The notes under the pieces were generated by a model. The model was given only the letters and a program-made list of their open reading frames with translations, did no database searches and had not been told where the DNA came from. From assembly GCA_947090765.1 (NCBI GenBank), contig OX352322.1:1197501-1261500 (forward strand): a stretch of 64,000 bases of DNA, given 5' to 3'. Of the stretch, positions 38,049-50,812 are shown in pieces; within the stretch, counting starts at the first letter, position 1, and every line of letters begins with the position of its first letter. This DNA is from Pseudomonas sp. MM223. Lineage in GTDB: Bacteria; Pseudomonadota; Gammaproteobacteria; Pseudomonadales; Pseudomonadaceae. A program made the translations under genes and the position numbers.

Positions 38049-38423
38049 TCAGTCGCTAAGCCCTTGTACTCGCACGCGCGCTGTTCCGCTACGGAGCATG
38101 CCGATTTTTTCTGCTGCGGCGCGTGACAGGTCGATCAGGCGGCCGCGAGTGTGCGGGCCACGGTCGTTGATGCGCACCACCACACTGCGCTGGTTGGCCG
38201 TGTTGGTGACCAGTACGCGGGTGCCGAAGGGCAGGCTGCGGTGGGCGGCAGTGAGGCCGTGCTGGTTGAACGGTTCGCCGCTGGCGGTGCGTTTGCCATG
38301 GTGGCGCGAGCCGTAATAGGAAGCGGTGCCCGTCTGGTCGTAACCGCGCGGGTCGATGTCGTGGCTGGCGCAGCCGGCCAGGAATGCGAAGAGGGCCAGG
38401 GTGCCGAGGGATCGTTTTAGCAA
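38049..38423 (-). CDS. RlpA-like double-psi beta-barrel lipoprotein
   Basis: 124 residues from TTG 38423 (CGGAG 8 bases upstream). Lipobox LAGC near residue 18 marks an outer-membrane lipoprotein. RlpA DPBB: GTASYYGSRHHGKRTASGEPFN, GLTAAHRSLPFGTRVLVTN, VVRINDRGPHTRGRLIDLSRAAAEKIGM. No SPOR domain, so shorter than canonical RlpA; may act as a small lytic transglycosylase or binding module. First gene of a three-gene unit with the exchanger 18 bases downstream. Confidence 0.87.
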   Translation of the reverse strand: MLKRSLGTLALFAFLAGCASHDIDPRGYDQTGTASYYGSRHHGKRTASGEPFNQHGLTAAHRSLPFGTRVLVTNTANQRSVVVRINDRGPHTRGRLIDLSRAAAEKIGMLRSGTARVRVQGLSD

Positions 38424-38460
38424 GTCGGATGCTCCGGTGCTGCCATTGGGGCCGCTGTGC

Positions 38461-38548
38461 GGCCCATCGCCGGCAAGCCAGCTCCCACAGGAATAGTGCA
38501 GCCCTTTGGAGCGGCGCTGTACCTGTGGGCGCTGGCTTGCCGGCGATC
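38461..38548. repeat. REP pair (CGCCGGCAAGCCAGC family), slightly divergent
   Basis: GGCCCATCGCCGGCAAGCC... and ...GGCGCTGGCTTGCCGGCGATCG, between gatB and the RlpA-like gene. Confidence 0.85.
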
Positions 38549-38578
38549 GAGGGCAAGGCCCTCGCCGCTTTTTTCAGC

Positions 38579-40024
38579 TCACCCTTCGAGCTTGGCCTTG
38601 AGCAATTGGTTCACCTGCCCCGGGTTGGCCTTGCCTTTGGAGGCTTTCATGGCCTGGCCGACGAAGAAGCCGAACATCTTGCCACGCTTGGCCTCATCGG
38701 CGGCGCGGTACTGTTCGACCTGCTCGGCGTTGGCGGCCAGCATTTCGTCGAGCATCTTGTCGATCGCACCGGTGTCGGTAACCTGCTTCAGGCCTTTGCT
38801 TTCGATGATGCTGTCGGCATCGCCTTCACCGGCAGCCATGGCCTCGAACACGGTCTTGGCGATCTTGCCGCTGATGGTGTTGTCGCGGATGCGCAGCAGC
38901 ATGCCACCCAGGTGCGCGGCGCTGACCGGTGCCTGGTCGATCTCGATACCCAGCTTGTTGAGCAGGCTGCCCAGCTCGACCATGACCCAGTTGGCCGCCA
39001 GCTTGGCGTCGCCACCGATTTTTACCACTTCTTCGAAGTAGTCTGCCTGTTCGCGGCTGGAAGCCAGCACGTTAGCGTCGTAGGCCGACAGGCCGTACTG
39101 GCTCTGGAAGCGTTCGACCTTCTGCGGTGGCAGCTCTGGCAGGCCGGCGCGGATGGTTTCGAGGAAGCTGTCCTCGATCACCACTGGCAGCAGGTCCGGG
39201 TCGGGGAAGTAACGGTAGTCGTTGGCTTCCTCTTTGCTGCGCATGGAGCGGGTTTCGTCTTTGTTCGGGTCGTACAGGCGGGTTTCCTGCACCACTTTGC
39301 CGCCGTCTTCGATCAGGTCGATCTGGCGCTGGATTTCGCTGTTGATCGCGCGCTCGATGAAGCGGAACGAGTTGACGTTCTTGATCTCGCAGCGGGTGCC
39401 GAACTCGGCCTGGCCTTTCGGGCGGATCGACACGTTGCAGTCGCAGCGCAGCGAGCCTTCGGCCATGTTGCCGTCGCAGATGCCCAGGTAGCGCACCAGC
39501 GCGTGGATCGCCTTGACGTAGGCCACGGCTTCCTTGGCGCTGCGCATGTCAGGCTCGGAGACGATTTCCAGCAGCGGGGTGCCGGCACGGTTGAGGTCGA
39601 TGCCGGTGGAGCCGCTGAAGTCTTCGTGCAGGCTTTTGCCGGCGTCTTCTTCCAGGTGCGCGCGGGTTACCCCGATGCGCTTGATGGTGCCGTCTTCCAG
39701 GGCGATATCCAGGTGGCCCTTGCCGACGATCGGCAGGTCCATCTGGCTGATCTGGTAACCCTTGGGCAGGTCGGGGTAGAAGTAGTTCTTGCGCGCGAAC
39801 ACGTTGCGCTTGCCGATTTCGGCATCGATGGCCAGGCCGAACATGCACGCCATGCGCACGGCTTCCTGGTTCAGCACCGGCAGTACGCCGGGCATGCCTA
39901 AGTCAACCAGGCTGGCCTGGGTGTTCGGTTCGGAACCGAAGGTGGTGGCGCTGCCGGAGAAGATCTTCGACTGGGTGGCGAGCTGAGTGTGGATTTCCAG
40001 CCCGATCACAACTTCCCATTGCAT
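38579..40024 (-). CDS. gatB: Aspartyl/glutamyl-tRNA amidotransferase subunit B
   Basis: 481 residues. Transfers ammonia to Glu-tRNAGln or Asp-tRNAAsn in the GatCAB complex. Motifs: [13 protein letters not shown] at the start, [35 protein letters not shown], and the C-terminal YqeY domain. Eleven bases after gatA. Confidence 0.97.
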   Translation of the reverse strand: MQWEVVIGLEIHTQLATQSKIFSGSATTFGSEPNTQASLVDLGMPGVLPVLNQEAVRMACMFGLAIDAEIGKRNVFARKNYFYPDLPKGYQISQMDLPIVGKGHLDIALEDGTIKRIGVTRAHLEEDAGKSLHEDFSGSTGIDLNRAGTPLLEIVSEPDMRSAKEAVAYVKAIHALVRYLGICDGNMAEGSLRCDCNVSIRPKGQAEFGTRCEIKNVNSFRFIERAINSEIQRQIDLIEDGGKVVQETRLYDPNKDETRSMRSKEEANDYRYFPDPDLLPVVIEDSFLETIRAGLPELPPQKVERFQSQYGLSAYDANVLASSREQADYFEEVVKIGGDAKLAANWVMVELGSLLNKLGIEIDQAPVSAAHLGGMLLRIRDNTISGKIAKTVFEAMAAGEGDADSIIESKGLKQVTDTGAIDKMLDEMLAANAEQVEQYRAADEAKRGKMFGFFVGQAMKASKGKANPGQVNQLLKAKLEG

Positions 40025-40035
40025 GTGTGAACTCC

Positions 40036-41487
40036 TCAGAAGCCGTTGGGGGCACGGGTGTGCCAGTCGGTCACTTGCTGGTAGCGGTGCGCGACGTTGA
40101 GCAGGCGGCCTTCCTGGAAGTACGGCGCCAGCAGCTGCACGCCGACCGGCAAGCCGTCGACGAAACCGGCCGGCATCGACAGGCCCGGCAGGCCTGCCAG
40201 GTTGGCGGTGATGGTGTAGACGTCTTCCAGGTAGGCGGCGACCGGGTCGCTGCTCTTGGCGCCAAGCTTCCAGGCCGGGTTTGGCGTGGTCGGGCCAAGA
40301 ATCAGGTCGACATCGTTGAACGCGGCCATGAAGTCGTTCTTGATCAGGCGGCGGATCTGCTGCGCCTTCACGTAGTAGGCGTCGTAGTAGCCGGCCGACA
40401 GGGCGTAGGTGCCGACCATGATACGGCGCTGCACTTCAACGCCGAAGCCTTCGCCACGGGAGCGCTTGTACAGGTCGGTGAGGTCTTTGGGCTCTTCGCA
40501 GCGGTAGCCGAAGCGCACGCCGTCGAAGCGCGACAGGTTGGAAGAGGCTTCAGCCGGGGCGATCACGTAGTAGGCCGGGATGGCGTGCTGCATGTTCGGC
40601 AGGCTGATTTCCTTGACCACCGCGCCGAGCTTTTCCAACTCTTTGACGCTGGCCTGGACCAGGTCTGCGATGCGTGGGTCAAGGCCTGCACCGAAGTATT
40701 CCTTCGGCAGGCCAATGCGCAGGCCCTGCAGCGAAGCGTTCAGGTTGGCGCTGTAGTCCGGCACCGGCTCTTCGATGCTGGTGGAGTCCTTGGCGTCGAA
40801 ACCGGCCATGCCTTGCAGCAGCAGGGCGCAGTCCTCGGCAGTGCGGGCCAGCGGGCCGCCCTGGTCGAGGCTGGAGGCATAGGCGATCATGCCCCAGCGC
40901 GACACGCGACCGTACGTCGGCTTGAGGCCGGTGAGGTTGGTCAGTGCCGCCGGCTGGCGGATCGAGCCGCCGGTGTCGGTGCCGGTGGTGGCCGGCAGCA
41001 GGCGTGCGGCCACGGCAGCGGCCGAACCGCCCGACGAACCGCCTGGGACGTGTTCGAGGTTCCACGGGTTCTTCACCGCGCCGTAGTGGCTGGATTCGTT
41101 GGCCGAACCCATGGCGAACTCGTCCATGTTGGTTTTGCCCAAGGTGACCATGCCGGCTTCAGCCAGCTTGGCGACCACGGTGGCGTCGTACGGCGCCTTG
41201 AAGTTGTCGAGCATCTTCGAGCCGCAGCTGGTGCGTACGCCGTTGGTGCAGAACAAGTCCTTGTGGGCGATGGGGGCACCCAGCAGCGCGCCGGTTTCGC
41301 CTGCGGCGCGACGGGCGTCGGCGGCACGCGCCTGGCCCAGGGCCAGGTCTTCGGTGACGCTGATGAAGCTGTTGATTTGCGGGTCGAGTTGCTTGATGCG
41401 CGCCAACAGGGCGCCAGTCAGCTCTTCGGAGGAAAACGACTTGTCGGCGAGTCCGCGGGCGATCTCGGCCAGGGTCAATTCATGCAT
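40036..41487 (-). CDS. gatA: Aspartyl/glutamyl-tRNA amidotransferase subunit A
   Basis: 483 residues, amidase-signature hydrolase releasing ammonia from glutamine. Catalytic Lys in [12 protein letters not shown], Ser pair in [13 protein letters not shown] and [11 protein letters not shown]. Complete, start ATG 41487, in the order gatC-gatA-gatB. Confidence 0.97.
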   Translation of the reverse strand: MHELTLAEIARGLADKSFSSEELTGALLARIKQLDPQINSFISVTEDLALGQARAADARRAAGETGALLGAPIAHKDLFCTNGVRTSCGSKMLDNFKAPYDATVVAKLAEAGMVTLGKTNMDEFAMGSANESSHYGAVKNPWNLEHVPGGSSGGSAAAVAARLLPATTGTDTGGSIRQPAALTNLTGLKPTYGRVSRWGMIAYASSLDQGGPLARTAEDCALLLQGMAGFDAKDSTSIEEPVPDYSANLNASLQGLRIGLPKEYFGAGLDPRIADLVQASVKELEKLGAVVKEISLPNMQHAIPAYYVIAPAEASSNLSRFDGVRFGYRCEEPKDLTDLYKRSRGEGFGVEVQRRIMVGTYALSAGYYDAYYVKAQQIRRLIKNDFMAAFNDVDLILGPTTPNPAWKLGAKSSDPVAAYLEDVYTITANLAGLPGLSMPAGFVDGLPVGVQLLAPYFQEGRLLNVAHRYQQVTDWHTRAPNGF

Positions 41488-41502
41488 GGCAGGCTCTATC
41501 CC

Positions 41503-41790
41503 TTACTCGATGACTTTGGGAACCAGGTACAGACCGCTTTCGGTCGACGGCGCGATAGCCTGGTAGGCGTCGCGCTGGTTGCTTTCGGTGACCTGGTCGG
41601 GGCGCAGGCGCTGGCTGGCTTCCAGCGGGTGGGCCAAGGGCTCGATGCCAGTGGTATCGACCGCTTGCATCTGGTCGACCAGCCCGAGGATGCTGTTCAG
41701 GGCATCGGTAATGCGTGGCAGTTCGCCATCATTCAGCCCCAGACGGGCCAGATGGGCGATCTTTTCCACGTCGCAGCGTTCAAGCGCCAT
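41503..41790 (-). CDS. gatC: Aspartyl/glutamyl-tRNA amidotransferase subunit C
   Basis: 95 residues from ATG 41790. Small subunit that wraps GatA and Gat[60 protein letters not shown]. First gene of the operon; divergent from mreB. Confidence 0.96.
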
Positions 41791-41836
41791 GAAGATCTCC
41801 AAGGGAAACAAAGAACGGAATTTGGGTCCGCGGTGA

Positions 41837-43033
<1,197 letters not shown>

Positions 43034-43063
43034 TCCCACTCGCTGTTCACGAGCGCCCGGTTT

Positions 43064-43090
43064 ACAGGTAGTACGCACAGTGCTACCTGT
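43064..43090 (+). promoter_or_regulatory. Hairpin in the mreB-mreC gap
   Basis: ACAGGTAG (43064-43071) and CTACCTGT (43083-43090), 8-bp perfect stem with an 11-base loop, no T-run after it. Could be an attenuator, RNA-processing site or protein site that sets the high MreB to low MreCD ratio. Confidence 0.45.
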
Positions 43091-43199
43091 ATGTGCTGGG
43101 CTGGCGCCCGTTCAGGGCGCCGTATCCGTCAACCCGCAACCAGGCTGGTGCGTTGTTCCATGTCCAATGACCTCCTGAGTCGTCCACGAGGAACGGCCC

Positions 43200-44256
43200 A
43201 TTAAACCGCTTTTCTCCAAGGGCCCTTCGCTGGGCGTTCGCCTGCTCGTCCTGGTGGTGATGTCGGTCGCGTTGATGGTTGTCGACGCGCGCTTTGACGT
43301 GCTCAAACCCGTGCGCAGCCAGATGGGCCTGGTGCTGATGGAGTCGTACTGGATCACCGACCTGCCGCAACGTGCGTGGCAAGGCGTGGCCGGCCAGTTC
43401 GGCAGCCGCACCGAACTGATCGCCGAAAACGAAAAGCTCAAGACCGAAGCCCTACTGTTGCAGGGGCGTTTGCAAAAGCTGGCGGCCCTGACCGAGCAGA
43501 ACGTGCGCCTGCGCGAATTGCTGAACTCCTCGGCGTTGGTCAATGAAAAGGTCGAAGTGGCCGAGCTGATCGGTGTCGACCCCAACCCCTTCACCCATCG
43601 CATCCTGATCAACAAGGGCGAGCGTGACGGCGTGTTTCTAGGCCAGCCGGTGCTCGATGCGCGCGGCCTGATGGGCCAGGTAGTCGAGCTCGATGCCCTA
43701 CACCTCGCGGGTGCTGTTGCTGACGGATACCACCCATAGCATTCCGGTGCAGGTCAACCGCAACGGCCTGCGTGCCATCGCCAGCGGCACCGGCAACCCG
43801 GAGCGCCTTGAGCTGCGCCATGTTGCCGATACCGCCGACGTGAAGGAAGGCGACCTGTTGGTCAGCTCCGGCATGGGCCAACGGTTCCCGGCCGGCTACC
43901 CGGTGGCCACGGTCAACGAGGTGATCCACGATTCCGGGCAGCCATTCGCCATCGTGCGCGCTATTCCCACCGCCGCGCTCAATCGCAGCCGTTACATGCT
44001 GCTGGTATTCAGTGACCGGCGTACCCCGGAGCAGCGCGCCACCGACGCCGCCATCGCCCAGGAAGAGGCTGACCGCAAGGGCACCTCGGCCCCCGGCCAA
44101 CCGGCGAGCACGGGCGAGCAGGGCACACCTGCCGGCACTGCGCCTGCGGTGCCAGCCACACCCGCAGTGCCGGCCGCCCAGCCTGCAGCCCCGGCGGCTA
44201 TCCCTGCCACGCCTGCCGCAGCGCCTGCCGCACCCGCTCATCCCCGGAGACAATGA
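43200..44256 (+). CDS. mreC: Rod-shape determining protein MreC, ATT start and one frameshift
   Basis: Membrane-anchored periplasmic scaffold of the elongasome. From ATT 43200 (GAGGAA 5-6 bases before) the product starts IKPLFSKGPSLGVRLLVLVV, giving a basic N-terminus and complete helix 1. The first conventional start, GTG 43254, would cut the helix. Coiled coil ELIAENEKLKTEALLLQGRLQKL, then MreC beta domains. Frame breaks at 43691-43692, where CTCGATGCCC has one base too many; removing it gives VELMPYTSRVLLLTDTTH. The corrected length is about 351 residues. The C-terminus is a Pro/Ala-rich tail. Stop overlaps mreD. Confidence 0.9.
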
Positions 44257-44744
44257 TGGCTGCTTCGCGCCGCAACAACGGCTGGGTCATCTGGCTGACT
44301 TTCGCCATCGGCCTGCTGCTCAGCGTTTCGCCCATGCCGCAGTTCATGGAAGTGTTCCGGCCCATGTGGCTGGCTTTGCTGGTGTCGTTCTGGACCCTGG
44401 CGGTGCCGGGCAAGGTCGGTATGACCACGGCATTCGTGCTGGGCCTGGCCGAGGACGTGTTGTACGGTACCCTGCTGGGGCAGAACGCGTTGATCCTCAC
44501 CCTTATCACCTTCCTGGTGTTGTCCCTGCAGCAGCGCCTGCGCATGTTCCCCATGTGGCAGCAGAGCCTGGTGATCCTGGTCATATTCGGCATCGCCCAG
44601 CTCATCCAGCTATGGCTCAGCGCGCTGACCGGTAACCGCCTGCCTACCCTGGCGCTGGTCTGGTCGGCGGTCATCAGTGCCTTGCTCTGGCCGTGGATCA
44701 GTTTCGCCCTGCGCGACCTGCGCCGACGCTTGCATATCAACTGA
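44253..44744 (+). CDS. mreD: Rod-shape determining membrane protein MreD
   Basis: 163 residues, five to six membrane helices (WVIWLTFAIGLLLSVSPMP, MWLALLVSFWTLAVP, FVLGLAEDVLYGTLLG, LILTLITFLVLSLQQRLRMFP). ATG overlaps the mreC stop. Partner of MreC in the cell-wall elongation complex. Confidence 0.95.
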   Translation: MMAASRRNNGWVIWLTFAIGLLLSVSPMPQFMEVFRPMWLALLVSFWTLAVPGKVGMTTAFVLGLAEDVLYGTLLGQNALILTLITFLVLSLQQRLRMFPMWQQSLVILVIFGIAQLIQLWLSALTGNRLPTLALVWSAVISALLWPWISFALRDLRRRLHIN

Positions 44745-44777
44745 CGGCGCCGCCGCAACTGACAGGGAGATGTCTGC

Positions 44778-45389
44778 ATGAACCCGCTATACCTGGCCTC
44801 CGGATCGCCCCGTCGTCGTGAACTGCTGACCCAGATCGGTGTGCCTTTCACCGTCGTCAGTGCCCCCATCGATGAATCCCCGCTGCCCAACGAAAGCGCC
44901 CAGGCCTACGTCGAGCGCCTGGCCCGGGCCAAGGCTGCTGCCGGCCTGGCCCGTGTCGAGGGCCAGGCTGTGGTGCTGGGGGCAGATACTGCCGTGGTGC
45001 TCGACGGGCGTATTCTGGGCAAACCGGAAAACCGCGAAGATGCCTTGGCCATGCTGGCCGACCTGTCAGGCCGGGAGCACGAAGTATTAACGGCGGTTGC
45101 CCTCAGCAACGGCGTGCGTACGCAAAGCCTGTGCGTCACCAGCAAGGTGCGCTTTCGGGCGATCAGCGCCGATGAAGCACAACGCTACTGGGCCAGCGGC
45201 GAGCCTGTGGACAAAGCCGGAGGCTACGCCATCCAGGGCCTGGGCGCCGTGTTCGTCACCGGCCTGTCCGGCAGTTATTCGGCCGTGGTAGGCCTGCCCC
45301 TCAGTGAGACGGCCGAGTTGCTTGGCACGTTTGGTATCGCCTGTTGGCAATCGCCCGTGCCTACTTCAGAGGTAACAAACCCGCAGTAG
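44778..45389 (+). CDS. maf: Maf-family nucleotide pyrophosphatase
   Basis: 203 residues. Hydrolyses non-canonical or pyrimidine nucleoside triphosphates. Motifs [61 protein letters not shown]. Position between mreD and rng is that of E. coli yhdE (dTTP/UTP type), which the sequence resembles more than yceF. Confidence 0.93.
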   Translation: MNPLYLASGSPRRRELLTQIGVPFTVVSAPIDESPLPNESAQAYVERLARAKAAAGLARVEGQAVVLGADTAVVLDGRILGKPENREDALAMLADLSGREHEVLTAVALSNGVRTQSLCVTSKVRFRAISADEAQRYWASGEPVDKAGGYAIQGLGAVFVTGLSGSYSAVVGLPLSETAELLGTFGIACWQSPVPTSEVTNPQ

Positions 45390-45443
45390 CCAGCACGGCA
45401 TCCGCCATCCATCATTACAAAAGACCTTTGACGAGAGCCGGCC

Positions 45444-46901
45444 ATGAGTGAAGAGATCCTGATCAACATCACCCCGATGGAGTCACGCGTGGCGGTGGTG
45501 GAAAACGGGGTACTGCAGGAAGTGCACGTTGAGCGCACCCAGCGCCGTGGCATCGTTGGCAATATCTACAAGGGTAAGGTGGTGCGTGTGCTGCCGGGCA
45601 TGCAGGCGGCCTTCGTCGACATTGGCCTGGAGCGTGCCGCATTCATCCATGCGTCGGAAATTTCCCAGCGGGAAGGCTCGGCTGTCGAGACCATCACTGC
45701 ACTGGTGCACGAAGGCCAGGCCCTTGTGGTGCAGGTGACCAAGGACCCGATCGGCACCAAAGGTGCGCGCCTGACCACCCAGCTGTCGATCCCTTCGCGC
45801 TACCTGGTGTATATGCCGCGCAGCAGCCATGTCGGCATTTCGCTGAAGATCGAAGACGAAGCCGAGCGTGACCGCCTCAAGCAGGTGGTCAGCAACTGCA
45901 TGGAAAGCGAAAACATCAAGGATGCCGGTGGGTTCATCCTGCGCACCGCTGCCGAAGGCGCGCGTGCCGAAGAGATCTTGCAGGACATCCGCTACCTGCG
46001 CCGCCTGTGGGAGCAGATTGGCTCGCAGATCAAGACCTGTGGCGCGCCCATGGTCATCTACGAGGACCTGGGCCTGGCCCTGCGTACCCTGCGTGACCTG
46101 GTCAACCCGAAGATCGAGAAAATCCGCATCGACTCGCGTGAAACCTTCCAGAAGACCACGCAGTTCGTCGGCGAACTGATGCCGGAAATCGCCGACCGCC
46201 TCGAACACTACCCGGGCGAACGGCCAATCTTTGACCTGTACGGTGTCGAAGACGAGATCCAGCGCGCCCTGGAGCGCAAGGTACCGCTGAAATCCGGCGG
46301 CTACCTGGTGGTCGACCCGGCCGAGGCAATGACCACCATTGACGTGAACACGGGTGCATTCGTCGGCCATCGCAACCTTGAAGAGACCATCTTCAAGACC
46401 AACCTGGAGGCCGCCACCGCCATCGCCCGGCAACTGCGGCTGCGCAATATCGGCGGCATCATCATCATCGACTTCATCGACATGGAAGATGAAGAACACC
46501 AGCGCCAGGTTCTGCGTACGCTGGAAAAGCAGCTGGAACGGGATCACGCAAAGACCAACATCATCGGCATCACCGAACTGGGCCTGGTGCAGATGACCCG
46601 CAAGCGCACCCGCGAAAGCCTCGAACAGGTGCTGTGCGAGCCGTGCCTGGCCTGCCAGGGCCGTGGCAAGCTGAAAACCCCCGAGACCATTTGTTACGAG
46701 ATCTTCCGCGAGATCCTGCGCGAGGCCCGTGCCTATCAGGCCGAGGGCTACCGTGTGCTGGCCAACCAGAAGGTGGTTGACCGCCTGCTGGATGAAGAGT
46801 CCGGTAACGTGGCAGAACTGGAGGCCTTTATCGGCCGAACCATTCGCTTCCAGGTCGAGTCGATGTATTCGCAGGAACAATACGACGTGGTGCTGCTCTG
46901 A
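45444..46901 (+). CDS. rng: Ribonuclease G
   Basis: 485 residues. Single-strand endoribonuclease maturing 16S rRNA 5' ends. N-terminal S1 domain (IVGNIYKGKVVRVLPGMQAAFVDIG), RNase E/G core with catalytic Asp in AMTTIDVNTGAFVG and GGIIIIDFIDMEDEEH, Zn-link CEPCLACQGRG. No long C-terminal tail, so RNase G rather than E. Preceded by GAGAGCC. Confidence 0.97.
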   Translation: MSEEILINITPMESRVAVVENGVLQEVHVERTQRRGIVGNIYKGKVVRVLPGMQAAFVDIGLERAAFIHASEISQREGSAVETITALVHEGQALVVQVTKDPIGTKGARLTTQLSIPSRYLVYMPRSSHVGISLKIEDEAERDRLKQVVSNCMESENIKDAGGFILRTAAEGARAEEILQDIRYLRRLWEQIGSQIKTCGAPMVIYEDLGLALRTLRDLVNPKIEKIRIDSRETFQKTTQFVGELMPEIADRLEHYPGERPIFDLYGVEDEIQRALERKVPLKSGGYLVVDPAEAMTTIDVNTGAFVGHRNLEETIFKTNLEAATAIARQLRLRNIGGIIIIDFIDMEDEEHQRQVLRTLEKQLERDHAKTNIIGITELGLVQMTRKRTRESLEQVLCEPCLACQGRGKLKTPETICYEIFREILREARAYQAEGYRVLANQKVVDRLLDEESGNVAELEAFIGRTIRFQVESMYSQEQYDVVLL

Positions 46902-46983
46902 GGTCTTCTCGAACGCGCCACTGGATGGCCGGGCTGGCAAAAACGCCACTACCGGCCATCATGGATAAACGACTTGGAGGGCC

Positions 46984-49900
46984 ATGGCCATGGGACGTCT
47001 GACCCGCGTTCTTGTCGCCTTGACCCGCTGGGGGTTGGGCATCTGCGCCCTGCTGGCGGTATTGGTGGCGCTGTATGTCAGCCTCGGCCGCGAGTTGGTG
47101 CCGCTGGTGGCCGAGTACCGTGCCGATGTGGAGCGCAAGGCTGAGCAGGCCCTGGGCCTGCCCGTGCATGTCGGTGCCCTTGAAGGGCGCTGGAGCGGGC
47201 TGGCACCGGTGCTGCGGGTACGTGACCTGCAACTGGGTGAAGGTGCGACGGCGCTGCGCCTGGACGACGTCAAGGTGGTGCCCGATGTCTGGGCCAGCCT
47301 CAGCGCCCGCGAAGTGCGCCTGGCGCGTATACAGTTGGGTGGCTTGCAACTGATCCTGCGCGAGAACGAGCAGGGTGCCTGGCAGCTTGAAGGCTTGCCG
47401 AAGAAAGACGATGCGCCACTTGATCCCGCCGAATTGTTGCAGCGCTTGCGCCAGCTGGGGCGCATCGATGTGTTCGACAGCCAGGTTACCTTGCACCCGT
47501 GGCAGCGTGACCCGCTCACCCTGACCTATGTCAGCGCCGGCCTGCAGGCGGGTGCTTCGCGCCAGGCCCTTGACCTGAGTGCGACCCTGCCCGATGGCCA
47601 GCCCTTGGCGCTGAACCTGCGTAGCCGCGTGTCGGCCAAGGCCTGGCGTGATGGCCAGGTAGATGCTTACCTCAGCCTGCCGCAGAGTGACTGGGCGCGA
47701 TGGTTGCCTCCGCGCCTGCTGGGCCAGTGGCATGCCGACGCGCTGCGAGCGGGCGGTGAGTTCTGGGTCGACTGGCGTGAAGGCCAATTGCAGCAGGCTG
47801 TGGTGCGGCTCAACGCACCTGAGCTGCAGGGCGGCTATGCCGGGCGCAAGGCCGCGATGCTGAACAACCTGGCCTTGGGCGCCTGGTTCCAGCGCCGGGA
47901 TCAAGGCTTTGATGTGGTGGTCGACTCCCTGGCCATGGACATCGGCAAGACCCGCTGGGAATCACACCTGCAATTGCAGCAGCGCCCCGGAGAAAGCGCT
48001 GCCGATGAAAGCTGGAAGGTGCAGGCCGACCGGCTCAACCTGACGCCCCTGACCCCGCTGATCGATGCCCTGGCACCGCTGCCGGACAATGTCATGGCCG
48101 TAGTCGATGGCCTGAAGGTAACCGGTGCGTTGCGCAACGTGCGGCTGGAGGCTCGGCCCAAGGCCGAGGGTGACCAGCGCCTGCAGTTCGAAGCCAACCT
48201 GGAGAAGGTCGGTTTCGATGCATACCACAGTGCCCCGGCTGCCGGTAACGTCAGCGGTAGCATCAGCGGCAACCTGGGCCACGGGAGCTGCGCCTGGATA
48301 CCGATGCGTTCATGCTGCATCTGTACCCGATCTTCGCCAAACCCTGGCACTACCAGCAAGCCAATGCGCGCCTGACCTGGACGCTGGACAAGGAAGGCTT
48401 CACCCTGATTGCGCCTTACCTCAAGGTGCTGGGCGAGGAGGGCAAGATTGCCGGTGACTTCCTTATTCGCCTGTTGTTCGAGGAAGGCCGCGAGGACTAC
48501 ATGGACTTGCGTGTCGGCCTGACCGAGGGCGATGGCCGGTATACCGCCAAGTATTTGCCCGAAGTGCTCAGCCCGGCCCTCGACGAATGGCTGCGCAGCG
48601 CCATCGTCAAAGGCACTGTGGATGAGGGCTACTTCCAGTATCAGGGCTCGTTGAACCATGGCGCCGCGCCGGAGGCCCGCAGCATCAGCCTGTTTTTCAA
48701 GGTGCGGGACGCGGCCCTGGACTTCCAGCCTGGCTGGCCGCAGGTGCAGCACGTAGATGGCGATGTGTTCATCGAGGACAGCGGTGTGCGCATCAAGGCC
48801 CAGCGTGGCGTGTTGCTCGACACCAAGGTAAGCGATGTCAGTGTCGATATCCCGCATGTCGAGGGTGACCAGCACAGCCGCCTTTACCTGGATGGCGACT
48901 TCGACGGCAGCCTGGGCGATGGCCTGAAAATTCTCAAGGAAGCGCCGATCGGCACGGGCGAGATCTTCGCCGGCTGGGAGGGCGAAGGGCCATTGAAGGG
49001 CAAGGTCAAGCTCGACATCCCGTTGGCCCACGGGGAACGGCCGAAAGTGCAGGTGGACTTCGCCACCAACGATGCGCGCTTGAAAGTTGCCCCGCCTAGC
49101 CTGGAGTTGAGCCGCTTGAAGGGCGACTTCAGCTTTGATTTCGACAAGGGCCTTAGTGGCAAGGGCATCAGCCTGCAAGCGTTCGGCAAGCCGGTGACGG
49201 CGCAAATTACTGCCGAAGGCCAGCCGGGGCAGATGCAGACGCGCATCGACGCCACTGGCCAGGTATCGCTCAAGGCACTGACCGACTGGCTGCAGTTCAA
49301 GCAGGCCTTGCCAGCGTCCGGCGACCTGCCTTACCAGTTGCAGCTAAGCCTGGGTAGCCGGGCTAACCAGCTGAGCGTCAACTCAAACCTGAAAGGCTTG
49401 GCCATCGACCTGCCGGCGCCCTTCGGCAAAGCAGCGGCAGATACCCGCGACAGCCGTTTCAGCATGAACCTGCAAGGCCAGGAGCGGCGTTTCGATGCCG
49501 CTTACACCGACCTTGCGCGTTTTGCCTACGCGGCACCGGCCGAGAAGATGAACCAGGGCCGTGGTGAGTTGCTGTTGGGCACCGGTGACGCCCAACTGCC
49601 TGCTGGCCAAGGCTTGCGGGTGCGCGGGCGCCTGGAGTCGCTGGACCTGGCACCCTGGCAGGAGCAGGCGGCCCGCCTTGCCGGTGACGACCCAGGGGGT
49701 AGTGCACGACAGAACCTGCAAAGTGTTGACCTGAGCATTGGCCAGCTGAAAGCCTTCGGCATGGACCTGAACCAGGCCGTGGTGCGCATGGCCCGTGGCG
49801 GCGCGGCCTGGGACCTGCGCCTGGACAGCAAGGAAGTGATTGGCAACGCCCGCGTGCCGGATGCCAAGGGTGCGCCCATGGTCATACGTATGCAGACCCT

Positions 49901-50804
49901 GCGCCTGCCTGCTGCCGACCCTGCCCAGGCTCAGGCCGAAGAGGGCCCGGACCCGTTGGCCTCGTTCGATCCGCGCAAGGTACCGGCGCTGGACCTGAGC
50001 ATCGACAAGCTCTACCGCGGTGACGACTTGTTCGGCAGCGCGGCGATCAAGTTGCGACCGACAACACGTGGTGTGACCGCCAGCGATATCGACCTCGACT
50101 TCAAAGGGCTGCGCATTGACGGTGGTGGCGGCTGGGAGGGCGAGCAAGGCAGTACCAGCAGTTGGTACAAAGGGCGCCTGGACGGCAAGAACCTGGCAGA
50201 TGTGCTCAAGGCCTGGGGCTTTGCCCCTACCGTGACCAGCCGCGACTTCCGCCTGGACGTGGACGGCCGCTGGCCGGGCTCGCCTGCTGCGGTAGGCCTG
50301 AAGCGCTTCTCTGGCAGCATGAACGCGGCACTGCGCACCGGCCAGTTCGTCGAAGTCGAAGGCAGCGCACAGGCATTGCGCGTGTTCGGCCTGCTCAACT
50401 TCAACTCCATTGGCCGGCGCCTGCGCCTGGACTTTTCCGACCTGTTCGAAAAGGGCCTGGCCTATGACCGGGTCAAAGGCCTGCTGGTGGCCAGTGATGG
50501 TGTCTACGTGACCCGTGAGCCAATCAGCGTGACTGGCCCGTCGAGCAACTTCGAGCTGGATGGCACCCTGGACATGGTGCGCGACCGGGTCGATGCCAAC
50601 CTGCAGGTAAGCCTGCCAGTGACCAACAACCTGCCGCTGGCGGCACTGATTATCGGTGCGCCCGCCGTAGGCGGCGCGCTGTTCCTGGTTGACCGCTTGA
50701 TCGGCGACCGCGTGTCGCGTTTTGCCAGCGTGCACTACCGTGTCGAAGGGCCGTGGAAAGAGCCTAGAATCACATTTGTGAAACCTTTCGAGAAATCCCG
50801 CTAG
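46984..50804 (+). CDS. yhdP: YhdP family envelope phospholipid-transport protein, one frameshift
   Basis: Large AsmA-like inner-membrane-anchored protein bridging the periplasm; in E. coli YhdP helps move phospholipid to the outer membrane. N-terminal helix GLGICALLAVLVALYVSLG, then a long DUF3971/AsmA_2 body, ending FVKPFEKS. Frame breaks at 48283-48285 where GGG should be GGGG: restoring it reads GNLGHGELRLDTDAFMLHLYPIF and joins the two halves. Corrected length about 1273 residues, as expected. Sequencing error in the homopolymer is likely. Confidence 0.92.
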
Positions 50805-50812
50805 GAGTGACC

